A DNA stretch of 13,410 nucleotides, taken from the NCBI GenBank assembly GCA_903952885.1, contig CAJBHE010000104.1, positions 1 through 13,410 on the forward strand. Direction: 5' to 3'. The stretch's first letter is position 1, and every line of letters starts with the position of its first letter. The notes under the pieces are model-generated. The model saw only the letters and a list, made by a program, of their open reading frames with translations. It did not search any database and had not been told where the DNA came from. This document shows, one piece after another, positions 1-6,417 of the stretch. Origin of the DNA: an uncultured Burkholderiales bacterium (lineage in GTDB: Bacteria; Pseudomonadota; Gammaproteobacteria; Burkholderiales; Burkholderiaceae_C). Made by a program: the position numbers and the translations under genes.

Positions 1-1113
1 GACACGGATCCAACCCCGCGCCATGTTGTATTTCTGAGCATTTTCAAACAAGTTGTGGATCAACTGTACGACCAAGGTTTGGTCGCAATGCCAAAACAGA
101 CCGGGCTCAATCTGTTGATTGAGGGTGAAAAGCGGCAGTTCTTCTTCATCGTCTGGCTTGATGAATTGCGTGAGCAGTTGACTAAGGTCAACATCGGTGA
201 AGGTTTGTCCTAAGCTGTTGGCATCCGCACGTGAGAGGAGCAAAAGCTTTTCGGTGATGTCGATCAGCCGCTCTACCTCATCACCGATATCTCGCACGCG
301 CACCTGCAGCTCAGATCCAATTGGCAACTCGGCAATCAATTGCTCAGTGTTACCGCGCAAAATAGTCAAGGGTGTGCGTAACTCGTGTGAGGCGTCTGAA
401 GCAAATCTGCGTGCGTTGGTGAAACTTTCATTCAATCGTGAAAGCAAACTTTTATAGACATTCACCAAACTTTCAAACTCTCGGTAAGGAGACTTCAATT
501 CAATTTCTTGTCCTAGGTTGTTCGCATTCAAGTTTGCAATCGATTGCTCAAGGGTCTTGATCGGGCGCATGATGATTTTGACCGCTACCCAAGTCAAAAT
601 CATCAAAAACAAAATGACGCTCGGTGCGACTCGCCATAAATTCTGATCTCGCAGCGCCCAAAGCTTCTGGCGAATGATGTCGGCATCGCTGCTCTTGATC
701 CACACTTGTAAACCATTGACCTGGCCCGCACGTCTTACGGCCATCCATTCCTCGTCATGGAAGCGGCCTCGCCAATAATGCATGGCGGCATCGGCTTCTT
801 TCATTTGAAAGTTGGGAACATCTGGGCCAAACGAGCCCGGACAAGTCGAGGCGGATGGTTGGCAGAGCACATAAAAATCTGAAGCATTGCTGATGACGCT
901 ACCTTGATCTGTCATTTTGAAACATGTCAAAAACGACTGTCTATCTGTAGATTTTTCTGAGCACACCTCCAAAGCTCGCCCCATGTCCAAGTGAATGGCA
1001 TCTTGCAACTGCTTTGTTAAAAAAAATTGACCAATCATGCGATTCGAAAAAATGATGCCTGAGGTGGCAAACAACATCAGCATGAAAATTCGAAACTTGT
1101 AGGAACGAAACAT
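1..1113 (-). CDS. Membrane sensor histidine kinase, C-terminus beyond left edge
   Basis: Sensor kinase of a two-component system, expected to phosphorylate the regulator encoded just upstream. I read 371 codons from the ATG at 1113 to the edge. A first hydrophobic segment lies at about residues 9-22, a periplasmic region follows to about 160, a second membrane segment spans about 162-182, and a HAMP-like linker starting RPIKTLEQ leads into the dimerisation domain. The H-box SHELRTPLT carries the presumed phosphorylated His243, and the N-box HNLFENAQKYN is near the last visible residues. The G boxes of the ATP site are off the window, so intactness cannot be judged. The start codon lies 3 bases after the regulator's TGA, so the two genes are probably co-transcribed. 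The predicted periplasmic part has four cysteines (51, 64, 84, 91). The ligand is unknown. Base composition is AT-richer than the central genes. Confidence 0.9.
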   Translation of the reverse strand, partial: MFRSYKFRIFMLMLFATSGIIFSNRMIGQFFLTKQLQDAIHLDMGRALEVCSEKSTDRQSFLTCFKMTDQGSVISNASDFYVLCQPSASTCPGSFGPDVPNFQMKEADAAMHYWRGRFHDEEWMAVRRAGQVNGLQVWIKSSDADIIRQKLWALRDQNLWRVAPSVILFLMILTWVAVKIIMRPIKTLEQSIANLNANNLGQEIELKSPYREFESLVNVYKSLLSRLNESFTNARRFASDASHELRTPLTILRGNTEQLIAELPIGSELQVRVRDIGDEVERLIDITEKLLLLSRADANSLGQTFTDVDLSQLLTQFIKPDDEEELPLFTLNQQIEPGLFWHCDQTLVVQLIHNLFENAQKYNMARGWIRV

Positions 1114-1116
1114 GGA

Positions 1117-1797
1117 TCAAACCTCCATCCGAAGCCTATAACCCACACCACGCACAGACTCAATGGGGGAAGGATGGCCGCTTTGACTTCTGTCGAGCTT
1201 TCGTTTGATGCGTCGCACACACACATCCACCATATTGGTTTCGGGGTCAAAGCTGATATCCCAAACATGTTTGAGAATTTGTTGCCTTGAATAAATGCTG
1301 CCGGGCGAACGCATCAAAAAGGCCAATAGACTGAATTCGCGCTGACTGAGCAAAGCGGACACATCAAACCATTGAGCCTGATGGGTGACCACATCCAGAG
1401 TCAGATAACCAGCCTTCAGCTCCTTGACTTGCTCGGACTTGTAGCGCTTTGACAAAATTTTGATTCGGGCTAACAACTCTTCGACAAAAAAGGGTTTGGG
1501 CAAATAGTCATCCGCCCCCATCTCAAATCCCTTCAGGCGATCGGGTAAATCCACTTTGGCACTGAGAATAATGATGGGCATCGCGCTTTCAGCTGCTTTG
1601 GCTTGCTGCAATACGTCAAAGCCGTTCAGCTTGGGCAACATCAAATCCAAGATCGCCACATCGTGCTCACCCTCAAGAATCGAGGCCAAGCCCTTTTCGC
1701 CATCGTCAAGATGCGTGACGGCATAGCCCGCAGCATTTAAGCCTTTGATCACAAACTCGGCAATTTTGTATTCATCCTCAATTAACAAAATCTTCAA
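1117..1797 (-). CDS. OmpR/PhoB-family response regulator, probable TTG start
   Basis: Transcription factor with an N-terminal receiver domain and a C-terminal winged-helix DNA-binding domain, 226 residues from the start chosen here. The acidic pocket is Glu7/Asp8, the phospho-acceptor is Asp51 in AILDLMLP, followed by Ser79 and Lys101 in the KPF motif. The output domain, about 125-226, ends with the family pattern VDVCVRRIKRKLD and SVRGVGYRL. I chose the TTG at 1797 because the receiver fold normally begins directly with a KILLIEDE-type strand, 226 residues fits the family, and an AGGCAGG purine stretch lies upstream. The same frame stays open to 1863, but those 22 extra residues look like leader sequence. 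It precedes the kinase gene by 3 bases. Target genes cannot be inferred from the sequence; the divergent FlaG-like gene is one candidate. Confidence 0.9.
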   Translation of the reverse strand: MKILLIEDEYKIAEFVIKGLNAAGYAVTHLDDGEKGLASILEGEHDVAILDLMLPKLNGFDVLQQAKAAESAMPIIILSAKVDLPDRLKGFEMGADDYLPKPFFVEELLARIKILSKRYKSEQVKELKAGYLTLDVVTHQAQWFDVSALLSQREFSLLAFLMRSPGSIYSRQQILKHVWDISFDPETNMVDVCVRRIKRKLDRSQSGHPSPIESVRGVGYRLRMEV

Positions 1798-1939
1798 TTT
1801 AGCCTGCCTTTGTGGTTTTTGTAGCTTTATTTTCAAGGGCGAAGTGCCACATTGCACAAACACAAAATGACATCTACGTCATCGATAGACGGATGGCCGT
1901 GTTGTCATTCAGCTTATTTGCTTTCGTGCCGATTAAGAG
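1798..1939. promoter_or_regulatory. Divergent intergenic region between regulator and FlaG-like gene
   Basis: This AT-rich 142-base gap must carry the promoter of the two-component operon, and probably that of the plus-strand gene at 1940. I found no convincing -35/-10 pair on either strand. Two short inverted repeats could be operator half-sites: ATGAC (1867-1871) with GTCAT (1878-1882), and GTGC with GCAC around the CACATT near 1845-1858. Autoregulation by the regulator is inference only. Confidence 0.3.
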
Positions 1940-2296
1940 ATGACTCAAAATTCTAGAAAGACTTGTATGCCATCCGCCCTCTCACTGCCACCGAACGCCA
2001 TCGTGCATCAGGAAGATGCAGTGAATGACGTGAAAGCAAACAAACTCCAAACGCTCGTGGCTTCAACTGTAACCACACCCAAGGCTCCCGAACCCAAGCC
2101 CGCACCTGAATTCAACTTCAAGGCTGACAGTTTGGCGTTGTCGTTTGCGTATGACTCGGTCGCCAAGTCGCTCAACATCGTCATGACTGACAAAACCTCG
2201 GGTGAAATCATACGAAAGATCACCTACAAACACATGCCATCTGACTTGCACCAGACCGACAAACTACATGGGCTCTTGCTAGACCAACTGGCCTGA
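1940..2296 (+). CDS. Small FlaG-like protein
   Basis: A 118-residue protein with a low-complexity, Pro/Lys/Ala-rich middle (about 45-57) and a structured C-terminal half. The stretch from about residue 66 (LSFAYD, then SLNIVMTDKTSGEIIRKI, then a helical tail ending GLLLDQLA) follows the plan of FlaG proteins: a beta-strand pair with a D..TGE.IR.I motif and a terminal amphipathic helix. Known FlaG proteins are small flagellar factors thought to affect filament length or assembly. No other flagellar gene is visible here, so the assignment rests on the motif alone. The ATG at 1940 directly follows AAGAG with almost no spacing. The in-frame ATG at 1967 has AGAAAG about 6 bases upstream and could be the real start. 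No signal peptide is seen. Confidence 0.55.
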   Translation: MTQNSRKTCMPSALSLPPNAIVHQEDAVNDVKANKLQTLVASTVTTPKAPEPKPAPEFNFKADSLALSFAYDSVAKSLNIVMTDKTSGEIIRKITYKHMPSDLHQTDKLHGLLLDQLA

Positions 2297-2351
2297 GCGC
2301 GAAAATGTTTCAAACTTAAGCAATTAGCCGTATAACCATAAGTTATCAAGC

Positions 2352-2368
2352 CTGCGAGACAATCGCAG
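2352..2368 (+). promoter_or_regulatory. Hairpin abutting the ybiB start codon
   Basis: Perfect inverted repeat CTGCGA-GACAA-TCGCAG, a 6-bp stem with a 5-base loop, ending one base before the ATG at 2370. The only Shine-Dalgarno-like bases (GAG/GAGAC) lie in the stem edge and loop. The hairpin could therefore restrict ribosome access. A weaker inverted repeat, ATAAC-CATAA-GTTAT (2332-2346), lies just upstream and overlaps a possible -10 (TATAAC, 2331-2336) without a good -35. A regulatory role is inference. Confidence 0.4.
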
Positions 2369-2369
2369 C

Positions 2370-3272
2370 ATGAGCATCAGCCACTACATCAAAGACATCG
2401 GACGCGGACGAGATGGCGCCCGTGCGTTAGATCGCGCCAAAGCAGCCGACCTGATGGGCCAAATCTTAGATGGTCATGTGAGCGACTTAGAGCTGGGCGC
2501 TTTTTGCATCGCCATGCGGATCAAGGGCGAAACCGACCAAGAAATGGCGGGATTTTTAGACGCCGTGCACGCACGCCTGCAAACCATCAACGCCTCCAGC
2601 CCAGTCGTGGTGCTGCCCAGCTACAACGGCGCACGCAAGCTGCCCGTGCTCACGCCGCTGCTGGCCTACCTGCTGGCCCGCGAAGGTCTGGCGGTGGTGA
2701 TGCACGGCACGGCCACTGAATCCACCCGCGTCACCAGCCAAGACGTGCTCAGCGCCATGGGCATACGAGCCTTGACCACAGCGCGTGGCGTGCAAGCAGG
2801 CGAAGTGGTGTTTGCGCCCACCGAGTTGCTGTGCCCTGGCCTGAAACGCTTACTAGACGTGCGCCGCGTGGTGGGCCTGCGCAACCCCGCCCACAGCTTG
2901 GTCAAGCTGATGAACCCCACCACAGCAGCTGACGCCCTGCTGGTCAGCAGCTACACCCACCCCGAATATGCCGTCTCAATGGCTGCCACGTTTGAGTTGA
3001 CTGGTGCACGCGCCTTGCTCTTGCGAGGCACCGAAGGTGAAGTGGTGGCTGACGCCCGCCGCACGCCACAAATGGTCGCCTTTGTCCGGGGTAAGCGCAC
3101 GCCCTTGGTGGAGACCCAAGCGGGCTCGCTCATCAAACTGCCCGAGCTACCCACCGACATCGATGCCGCCACCACCGCCAACTTCACACAAGCCGTACTC
3201 AAGGGCGAATTGCCAGTCCCTTCACCTTTGGCTGCGCAAGTGCAAGCTGTGTTGAAAGCTTTGAGCCTCTGA
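2370..3272 (+). CDS. ybiB: YbiB (TrpD2) family nucleic-acid-binding protein
   Basis: A 300-residue protein with the fold of anthranilate phosphoribosyltransferase (TrpD), of the YbiB/TrpD2 branch. E. coli YbiB is known to bind nucleic acids without sequence specificity rather than make tryptophan, and is part of the SOS regulon there. The opening (YIKDIGRGRDGARALDRAKA, then DLELGAFCIAMRIKGET) matches that branch closely. The middle has VLPSYNGARKLP and the end has the TEGE and conserved helical tail. I see no clear LexA box (CTGT-N8-ACAG) upstream. The gene ends 2 bases before cobA, so the pair is certainly transcribed together. In related bacteria ybiB and cobA often sit with nitrite/nitrate assimilation genes, none of which is seen here. 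The start is supported by the alignment but lacks a free ribosome-binding site. Confidence 0.9.
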   Translation: MSISHYIKDIGRGRDGARALDRAKAADLMGQILDGHVSDLELGAFCIAMRIKGETDQEMAGFLDAVHARLQTINASSPVVVLPSYNGARKLPVLTPLLAYLLAREGLAVVMHGTATESTRVTSQDVLSAMGIRALTTARGVQAGEVVFAPTELLCPGLKRLLDVRRVVGLRNPAHSLVKLMNPTTAADALLVSSYTHPEYAVSMAATFELTGARALLLRGTEGEVVADARRTPQMVAFVRGKRTPLVETQAGSLIKLPELPTDIDAATTANFTQAVLKGELPVPSPLAAQVQAVLKALSL

Positions 3273-3274
3273 AC

Positions 3275-4057
3275 ATGACTCACACACCTCAACCTCATGT
3301 CACGCTGGTCGGAGCAGGCCCTGGCGACCCCGAACTGCTGACACTGAAAGCCGTCAAAGCCATTGCCTCGGCCACCGTGTTGTTGGTCGACGACTTGGTG
3401 AGCGACGCCATCACCGCACACGCTGCACCCACAGCACGCATCATCCATGTGGGCAAACGCGGCGGCTGCAAATCCACCCCACAAACCTTCATCGAAAAAC
3501 TCATGGCGCAAGAAGCGCTGGCAGGCGAAACCGTGGTGCGCCTCAAAGGCGGCGACCCATTCATCTTTGGCCGGGGTGGTGAAGAGGTGGAACACCTGAA
3601 AGCCCAAGGCATTGCCGTCACCGTGATCAACGGCATCACCTCAGGCTTGGCTGGCGCGACTTCGCTGGGCATTCCCCTCACCCACCGCGAACACGCGCAC
3701 GGCGTGTTGTTCATCACCGGTCACGCCAAGCATGGTGCGGCCGACGGCGTGGATTGGTCGACACTGGGCCACACCGCCGTGCAAGCCAAACTCACGCTGG
3801 TGATCTACATGGGCGTGAGCGGTGCAGCCCATCTGCAAGAGGCGCTGCTACACAGCATGCGCACCAACACCCCTGTGGCTGTGATTCACCAAGTCAGCCT
3901 GCCCACGCAGCGCCATGTGGTGTGCGAGTTGCAGCAACTGCACGACACCATCGTTCGTGAAGAGCTCGCCAGCCCATCGGTCATCGTGGTGGGTGATGTG
4001 TTCAAAGGCCTTCTAGCCATGCAAGGCACCACAGATTTACTAGCCTCTGCAGGCTAA
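3275..4057 (+). CDS. cobA: Uroporphyrinogen-III C-methyltransferase
   Basis: SAM-dependent enzyme that methylates uroporphyrinogen III at C2 and C7 to give precorrin-2, the branch point to siroheme (cofactor of sulfite and nitrite reductases) and cobalamin. The 260-residue protein shows the full family signature: GAGPGDPELLTLKA at about 12-25, the central VRLKGGDPFIFGRGGEE at about 87-103, a GITS segment, PLTHRE, and a closing ASPSVIVVGDVF. The length fits the stand-alone SUMT type; there is no CysG dehydrogenase/ferrochelatase domain. It follows ybiB after only 2 bases, so it probably depends on the ybiB promoter. The codons at its end lie in a hairpin (4038-4059). The neighbouring genes do not show whether siroheme or cobalamin is the end product. 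Confidence 0.95.
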   Translation: MTHTPQPHVTLVGAGPGDPELLTLKAVKAIASATVLLVDDLVSDAITAHAAPTARIIHVGKRGGCKSTPQTFIEKLMAQEALAGETVVRLKGGDPFIFGRGGEEVEHLKAQGIAVTVINGITSGLAGATSLGIPLTHREHAHGVLFITGHAKHGAADGVDWSTLGHTAVQAKLTLVIYMGVSGAAHLQEALLHSMRTNTPVAVIHQVSLPTQRHVVCELQQLHDTIVREELASPSVIVVGDVFKGLLAMQGTTDLLASAG

Positions 4058-4076
4058 GTGCTCAGCGCCTAGGCGC
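4038..4076 (+). other. Hairpin and palindrome at the end of cobA
   Basis: TAGCCT-CTGC-AGGCTA (4041-4056) forms a 6-bp stem that overlaps the cobA stop codon and can be extended with one bulge by ACT/GT. Eight bases later comes the perfect 12-base palindrome GCGCCTAGGCGC (4065-4076). No T-tract follows either, so neither is a standard intrinsic terminator. They could cause partial termination, protect the 3' end of ybiB-cobA mRNA, or mark a protein-binding site before the flavoprotein gene. Confidence 0.4.
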
Positions 4077-4096
4077 AGCATCACTAAACTCGTAGT

Positions 4097-5347
4097 ATGA
4101 AAATTTTTGACGTGGTGATAGTGGGCGCTGGTGCAGCCGGTTTGTTTTGTGCAGGCATAGCTGCGCAACAAGGTTTGCAAGTGCTGGTGCTCGACCACAG
4201 CGAGAAGGTGGCCGAAAAAATTCGCATCTCAGGCGGTGGCCGTAGCAATTTCACCAACCGTGAGCTCGATGTGCGCACCCCGCACAAACACTTTTTGGGC
4301 GACAACCCGCAGTTTTGCCGCAGCGCCCTGTCTCGCTACACGCCGCAAGACTTTGTGGCGCTCATGCAAAAACACAACATCCCGTTTCACGAAAAGCACA
4401 AAGGCCAGCTGTTTTGTGACCGCTCCGCCGATGACCTGATTCAAATGCTGATGGCTGAATGCCACGGATCAGCCAATGGCGGCAGCGTGACCCGCTGGCA
4501 GCCCTGCAGCCTCAAAGCCATTCGTTACTCAGACGCCGCGCCAAGAGCGCAACGCTACGAAGTCGACACCAGCCAAGGCACGGTGCACGCAGCGGCTGTG
4601 GTGGTGGCCACCGGCGGCTTGTCCATCCCCAAAATTGGCGCGACCGACATCGGCTATCGATTGGCCAAGCAATTCAACCTGCGCATGGTCGAGCCTAGAC
4701 CAGGCCTTGTGCCGCTCACGTTTGACGAGAAAGCGTGGCAGCCTTATGCGCAGCTCTCAGGCCTGTCGTTGCCGGTTCGCATCGAAACAGGGGCGAAGAA
4801 AACTCTGCAAAGCTTTGACGAAGATTTGCTCTTCACGCACCGCGGCTTGTCGGGCCCGGGCGTGCTACAAATCTCCAGCTATTGGCAAGCAGGCACAGAT
4901 TTGCGCATCAACCTCGCACCCGAGGTTGATCTTCAAGAAATGCTGATGACCGCCAAGCAACAGTCCAAAAAGCTCATCGCCAATGAGCTGAACTCGTGGG
5001 TCCCTTCGCGATTGGCCGACACGTGGGCCAGCCAAGACACCGCTTGGCAGCGGCCCGTGATCGAGGCCAGCGACAAAGCCCTGAACCACTTGGCCCAACG
5101 CCTGAGCGCTTGGCCCCTCACCCCCACAGGCACCGAGGGCTACAAAAAAGCCGAAGTCACCGTGGGCGGCGTCGATACCCGCGATTTGTCGCAGCAAACC
5201 ATGGAATCCAAGCAGCCAGGCCTGTATTTCATCGGCGAAGTGGTGGACATCACCGGCTGGTTGGGCGGCTACAACTTCCAATGGGCCTGGGCCAGCGCCC
5301 ATGCCTGCGCAAAAGCTTTGGGCACAGCTTTGAAACCGGCGGTTTAG
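4097..5347 (+). CDS. YhiN/HI0933-family FAD flavoprotein
   Basis: A 416-residue flavoprotein of the HI0933/YhiN (BaiN-like) family, presumed NAD(P)/FAD-dependent oxidoreductase; its physiological substrate is generally unknown. The N-terminal Rossmann motif is VVIVGAGAAGLFCAG (glycines 10, 12, 15). The family signature ISGGGRSNFTN is at 44-54 (usually SGGGRCN.TN; here Cys is replaced by Ser50). A second FAD segment, VVATGGLSIPKIGATD, is near 171-186, and the typical tail GLYFIGEVVDITGWLGGYNFQWAWASA is near the C-terminus (split here only by name). The length matches the family (about 400). The ATG at 4097 is followed directly by the dinucleotide-binding strand, which supports the start. It begins 39 bases after cobA and may share its transcript. 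Its last codons overlap the rpsU promoter. Confidence 0.9.
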   Translation: MKIFDVVIVGAGAAGLFCAGIAAQQGLQVLVLDHSEKVAEKIRISGGGRSNFTNRELDVRTPHKHFLGDNPQFCRSALSRYTPQDFVALMQKHNIPFHEKHKGQLFCDRSADDLIQMLMAECHGSANGGSVTRWQPCSLKAIRYSDAAPRAQRYEVDTSQGTVHAAAVVVATGGLSIPKIGATDIGYRLAKQFNLRMVEPRPGLVPLTFDEKAWQPYAQLSGLSLPVRIETGAKKTLQSFDEDLLFTHRGLSGPGVLQISSYWQAGTDLRINLAPEVDLQEMLMTAKQQSKKLIANELNSWVPSRLADTWASQDTAWQRPVIEASDKALNHLAQRLSAWPLTPTGTEGYKKAEVTVGGVDTRDLSQQTMESKQPGLYFIGEVVDITGWLGGYNFQWAWASAHACAKALGTALKPAV

Positions 5348-5357
5348 TCGCTATAAT
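5330..5357 (+). promoter_or_regulatory. Sigma-70-type promoter for rpsU
   Basis: TTGAAA (5330-5335), a 16-base spacer and a perfect TATAAT (5352-5357). This is the best promoter match in the window. It lies over the final codons and stop of the flavoprotein gene and points toward rpsU. Transcription would begin near 5364. Confidence 0.8.
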
Positions 5358-5363
5358 TCCGCT

Positions 5364-5482
5364 CTTTGCTGGCAAACCCCCAACGGCCTGATCAACTTAA
5401 TGTTGGGGAACACCGCAGGCACGGCGCTCAGGCTCGATCTTCCTAGGCACCCTCTGACTGCAAATAATTGGAATTTTTGGTA
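5364..5482 (+). promoter_or_regulatory. Long structured 5' leader of rpsU
   Basis: If the promoter just upstream is used, rpsU mRNA has about 119 untranslated bases. Near its 5' end is a perfect 7-bp inverted repeat, CCCCAAC (5378-5384) with GTTGGGG (5402-5408), enclosing 17 bases. The remainder contains no obvious reading frame. The bases just before the ATG (5483) are T-rich, and the nearest purine run (GGAA, 5470-5473) is about 9 bases away, so the ribosome site is weak. Leaders of ribosomal protein genes are often feedback targets; I do not recognise this one as a named family. Confidence 0.5.
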
Positions 5483-5695
5483 ATGACCACCATCCGTGTA
5501 AAAGAGAACGAACCGTTTGACGTCGCTCTGCGTCGCTTCAAGCGCACCATTGAAAAATTGGGTCTGTTGACCGACTTGCGCGCTCGCGAGTTCTACGAGA
5601 AGCCAACCGCTGAACGTAAACGCAAAAAAGCAGCAGCCGTGAAACGCAACTACAAGCGCATCCGCAGCATGCAGTTGCCCAAGAAGCTGTACTAA
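5483..5695 (+). CDS. rpsU: Small ribosomal subunit protein S21
   Basis: A 70-residue basic protein of the 30S platform that helps mRNA initiation, near the anti-Shine-Dalgarno end of 16S rRNA. The sequence is classical for Burkholderiales: MTTIRVKENEPFDVALRRF at the start, REFYEKPTAERKRKKAA in the middle and RIRSMQLPKKLY at the end. The frame is open upstream from a TTG at 5468, but the ATG at 5483 gives the conserved start and usual length. It has its own promoter and leader and is followed at once by an intrinsic terminator, so it can be expressed as a single-gene unit. In many proteobacteria it heads the rpsU-(yqeY)-dnaG-rpoD operon; here only yqeY follows. Confidence 0.98.
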   Translation: MTTIRVKENEPFDVALRRFKRTIEKLGLLTDLRAREFYEKPTAERKRKKAAAVKRNYKRIRSMQLPKKLY

Positions 5696-5709
5696 TCAGC
5701 CTCTGCCCC

Positions 5710-5748
5710 AAAAAAGCTCGCTAGGGACGCCTCAGCGGGCTTTTTTTT
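5710..5748 (+). terminator. Intrinsic terminator after rpsU
   Basis: Stem GCTCGCT (5716-5722) with AGCGGGC (5734-5740), 7 bp including one T-G wobble, is extended by A's pairing with T's and followed by eight T's (5741-5748). It starts 15 bases after the rpsU stop. The A-run on the other side would give a U-tract on the minus strand too, but no minus-strand gene ends here. Confidence 0.9.
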
Positions 5749-5779
5749 CGAATCATTTTTTCCCTACTAGGAGCACACC

Positions 5780-6226
5780 ATGAGCCTCAAAGCACAGATC
5801 ACAGAAGACATGAAAACCGCCATGCGCGCCAAAGACAGCGTGCGCCTAGGGACCATTCGCTTGTTGCAAGCCGCGATGAAGCAAAAAGAAGTCGACGAGC
5901 GCGTGGAGTTGGACGACGCCATGGTGATTGCCATCGTGGACAAACTCATCAAGCAACGCAAAGACTCGGTGGCGGCCTACATGACCGCACAGCGCCAAGA
6001 CTTGGCTGATATCGAAAGCGCCGAGATGAAAGTGCTGGAGTTGTATTTGCCTCAGCGTTTGAGCCCCGAAGAAATCACCGCTGCCGTGAAAGCCATCGTG
6101 ACTGAAGTGGGCGCAACAGGTGCTGGCGACATGGGCAAGGTCATGGGTGCGGTGAAGGCGCAGTTGGCTGGCAAGGCGGATATGGGACTGGTATCTGCTG
6201 CTGTTAAGGCGGCGTTGGCGGGCTAA
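5780..6226 (+). CDS. GatB/YqeY domain protein
   Basis: A 148-residue YqeY-type protein. The domain is shared with the C-terminal part of GatB, the amidotransferase subunit that helps make Gln-tRNA/Asn-tRNA, where it contacts tRNA. The role of stand-alone YqeY is not firmly known. The helical N-terminal half has MSLKAQITEDMKTAMRAKD and IRLLQAAMKQKEVD. The small C-terminal helical domain has LPQRLSPEEI and GDMGKVMGAVKAQLAGKAD, both typical. AGGAG at 5769-5773, 6-7 bases before the ATG, gives a good ribosome-binding site. It sits after the rpsU terminator, so it depends on read-through or on a promoter in the T-rich gap that I could not identify. The expected next genes, dnaG and rpoD, are absent. 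Confidence 0.93.
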   Translation: MSLKAQITEDMKTAMRAKDSVRLGTIRLLQAAMKQKEVDERVELDDAMVIAIVDKLIKQRKDSVAAYMTAQRQDLADIESAEMKVLELYLPQRLSPEEITAAVKAIVTEVGATGAGDMGKVMGAVKAQLAGKADMGLVSAAVKAALAG

Positions 6227-6417
6227 GGTTTGATAGCCTTTGGCTAACTTTTGTGGCTGAGGGGGAAGAACTCCCCTGTTCTTACTGTTGACGAGGCTAG
6301 GCCCCACAACCCTAGGCTCCTCTTCGCTGCGCTCAGAATGTCGCTACGGGCAGTCACGCCACACCGCATTCGCGCCGCCCGAAAACTACAAAACCAAAAC
6401 GCAACGAGCAAAGAAGC
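6227..6417. other. Non-coding convergent gap with three hairpins
   Basis: This 191-base gap between the ends of the yqeY-type gene and pmbA holds no credible gene. Three inverted repeats occur in a row. TAGCC-TTT-GGCTA (6234-6246) is followed by ACTTTT. GGGGA-AGAAC-TCCCC spans 6262-6276. GAGGCTAGG (6293-6301) faces CCTAGGCTC (6311-6319) with one G-G mismatch. The first could be a weak terminator for the plus-strand gene. The minus strand after the pmbA stop is T-rich but has no stem before it. Positions 6319-6333 read CTTCGCTGCGCTCAG after a C, a type of string often seen in interspersed repeats, but I cannot show that it repeats. Confidence 0.4.

Noticed and set aside
1798..1863. Upstream extension of the response regulator to 1863
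   Set aside because: It would add 22 residues before the receiver domain's first strand; the TTG at 1797 gives family length and has a purine-rich site.
2951..3607. 218-codon open frame on the minus strand across the ybiB-cobA junction
   Set aside because: It is fully antisense to two confidently identified genes, its translation is rich in Cys/His/Gly without family pattern, and GC-rich codon bias opens such frames.
4865..5302. 145-codon minus-strand frame opposite the flavoprotein gene
   Set aside because: Mirror of the conserved C-terminal FAD segment; no independent support.
5468..5482. TTG start adding five residues to S21
   Set aside because: The conserved S21 N-terminus begins at the ATG at 5483.
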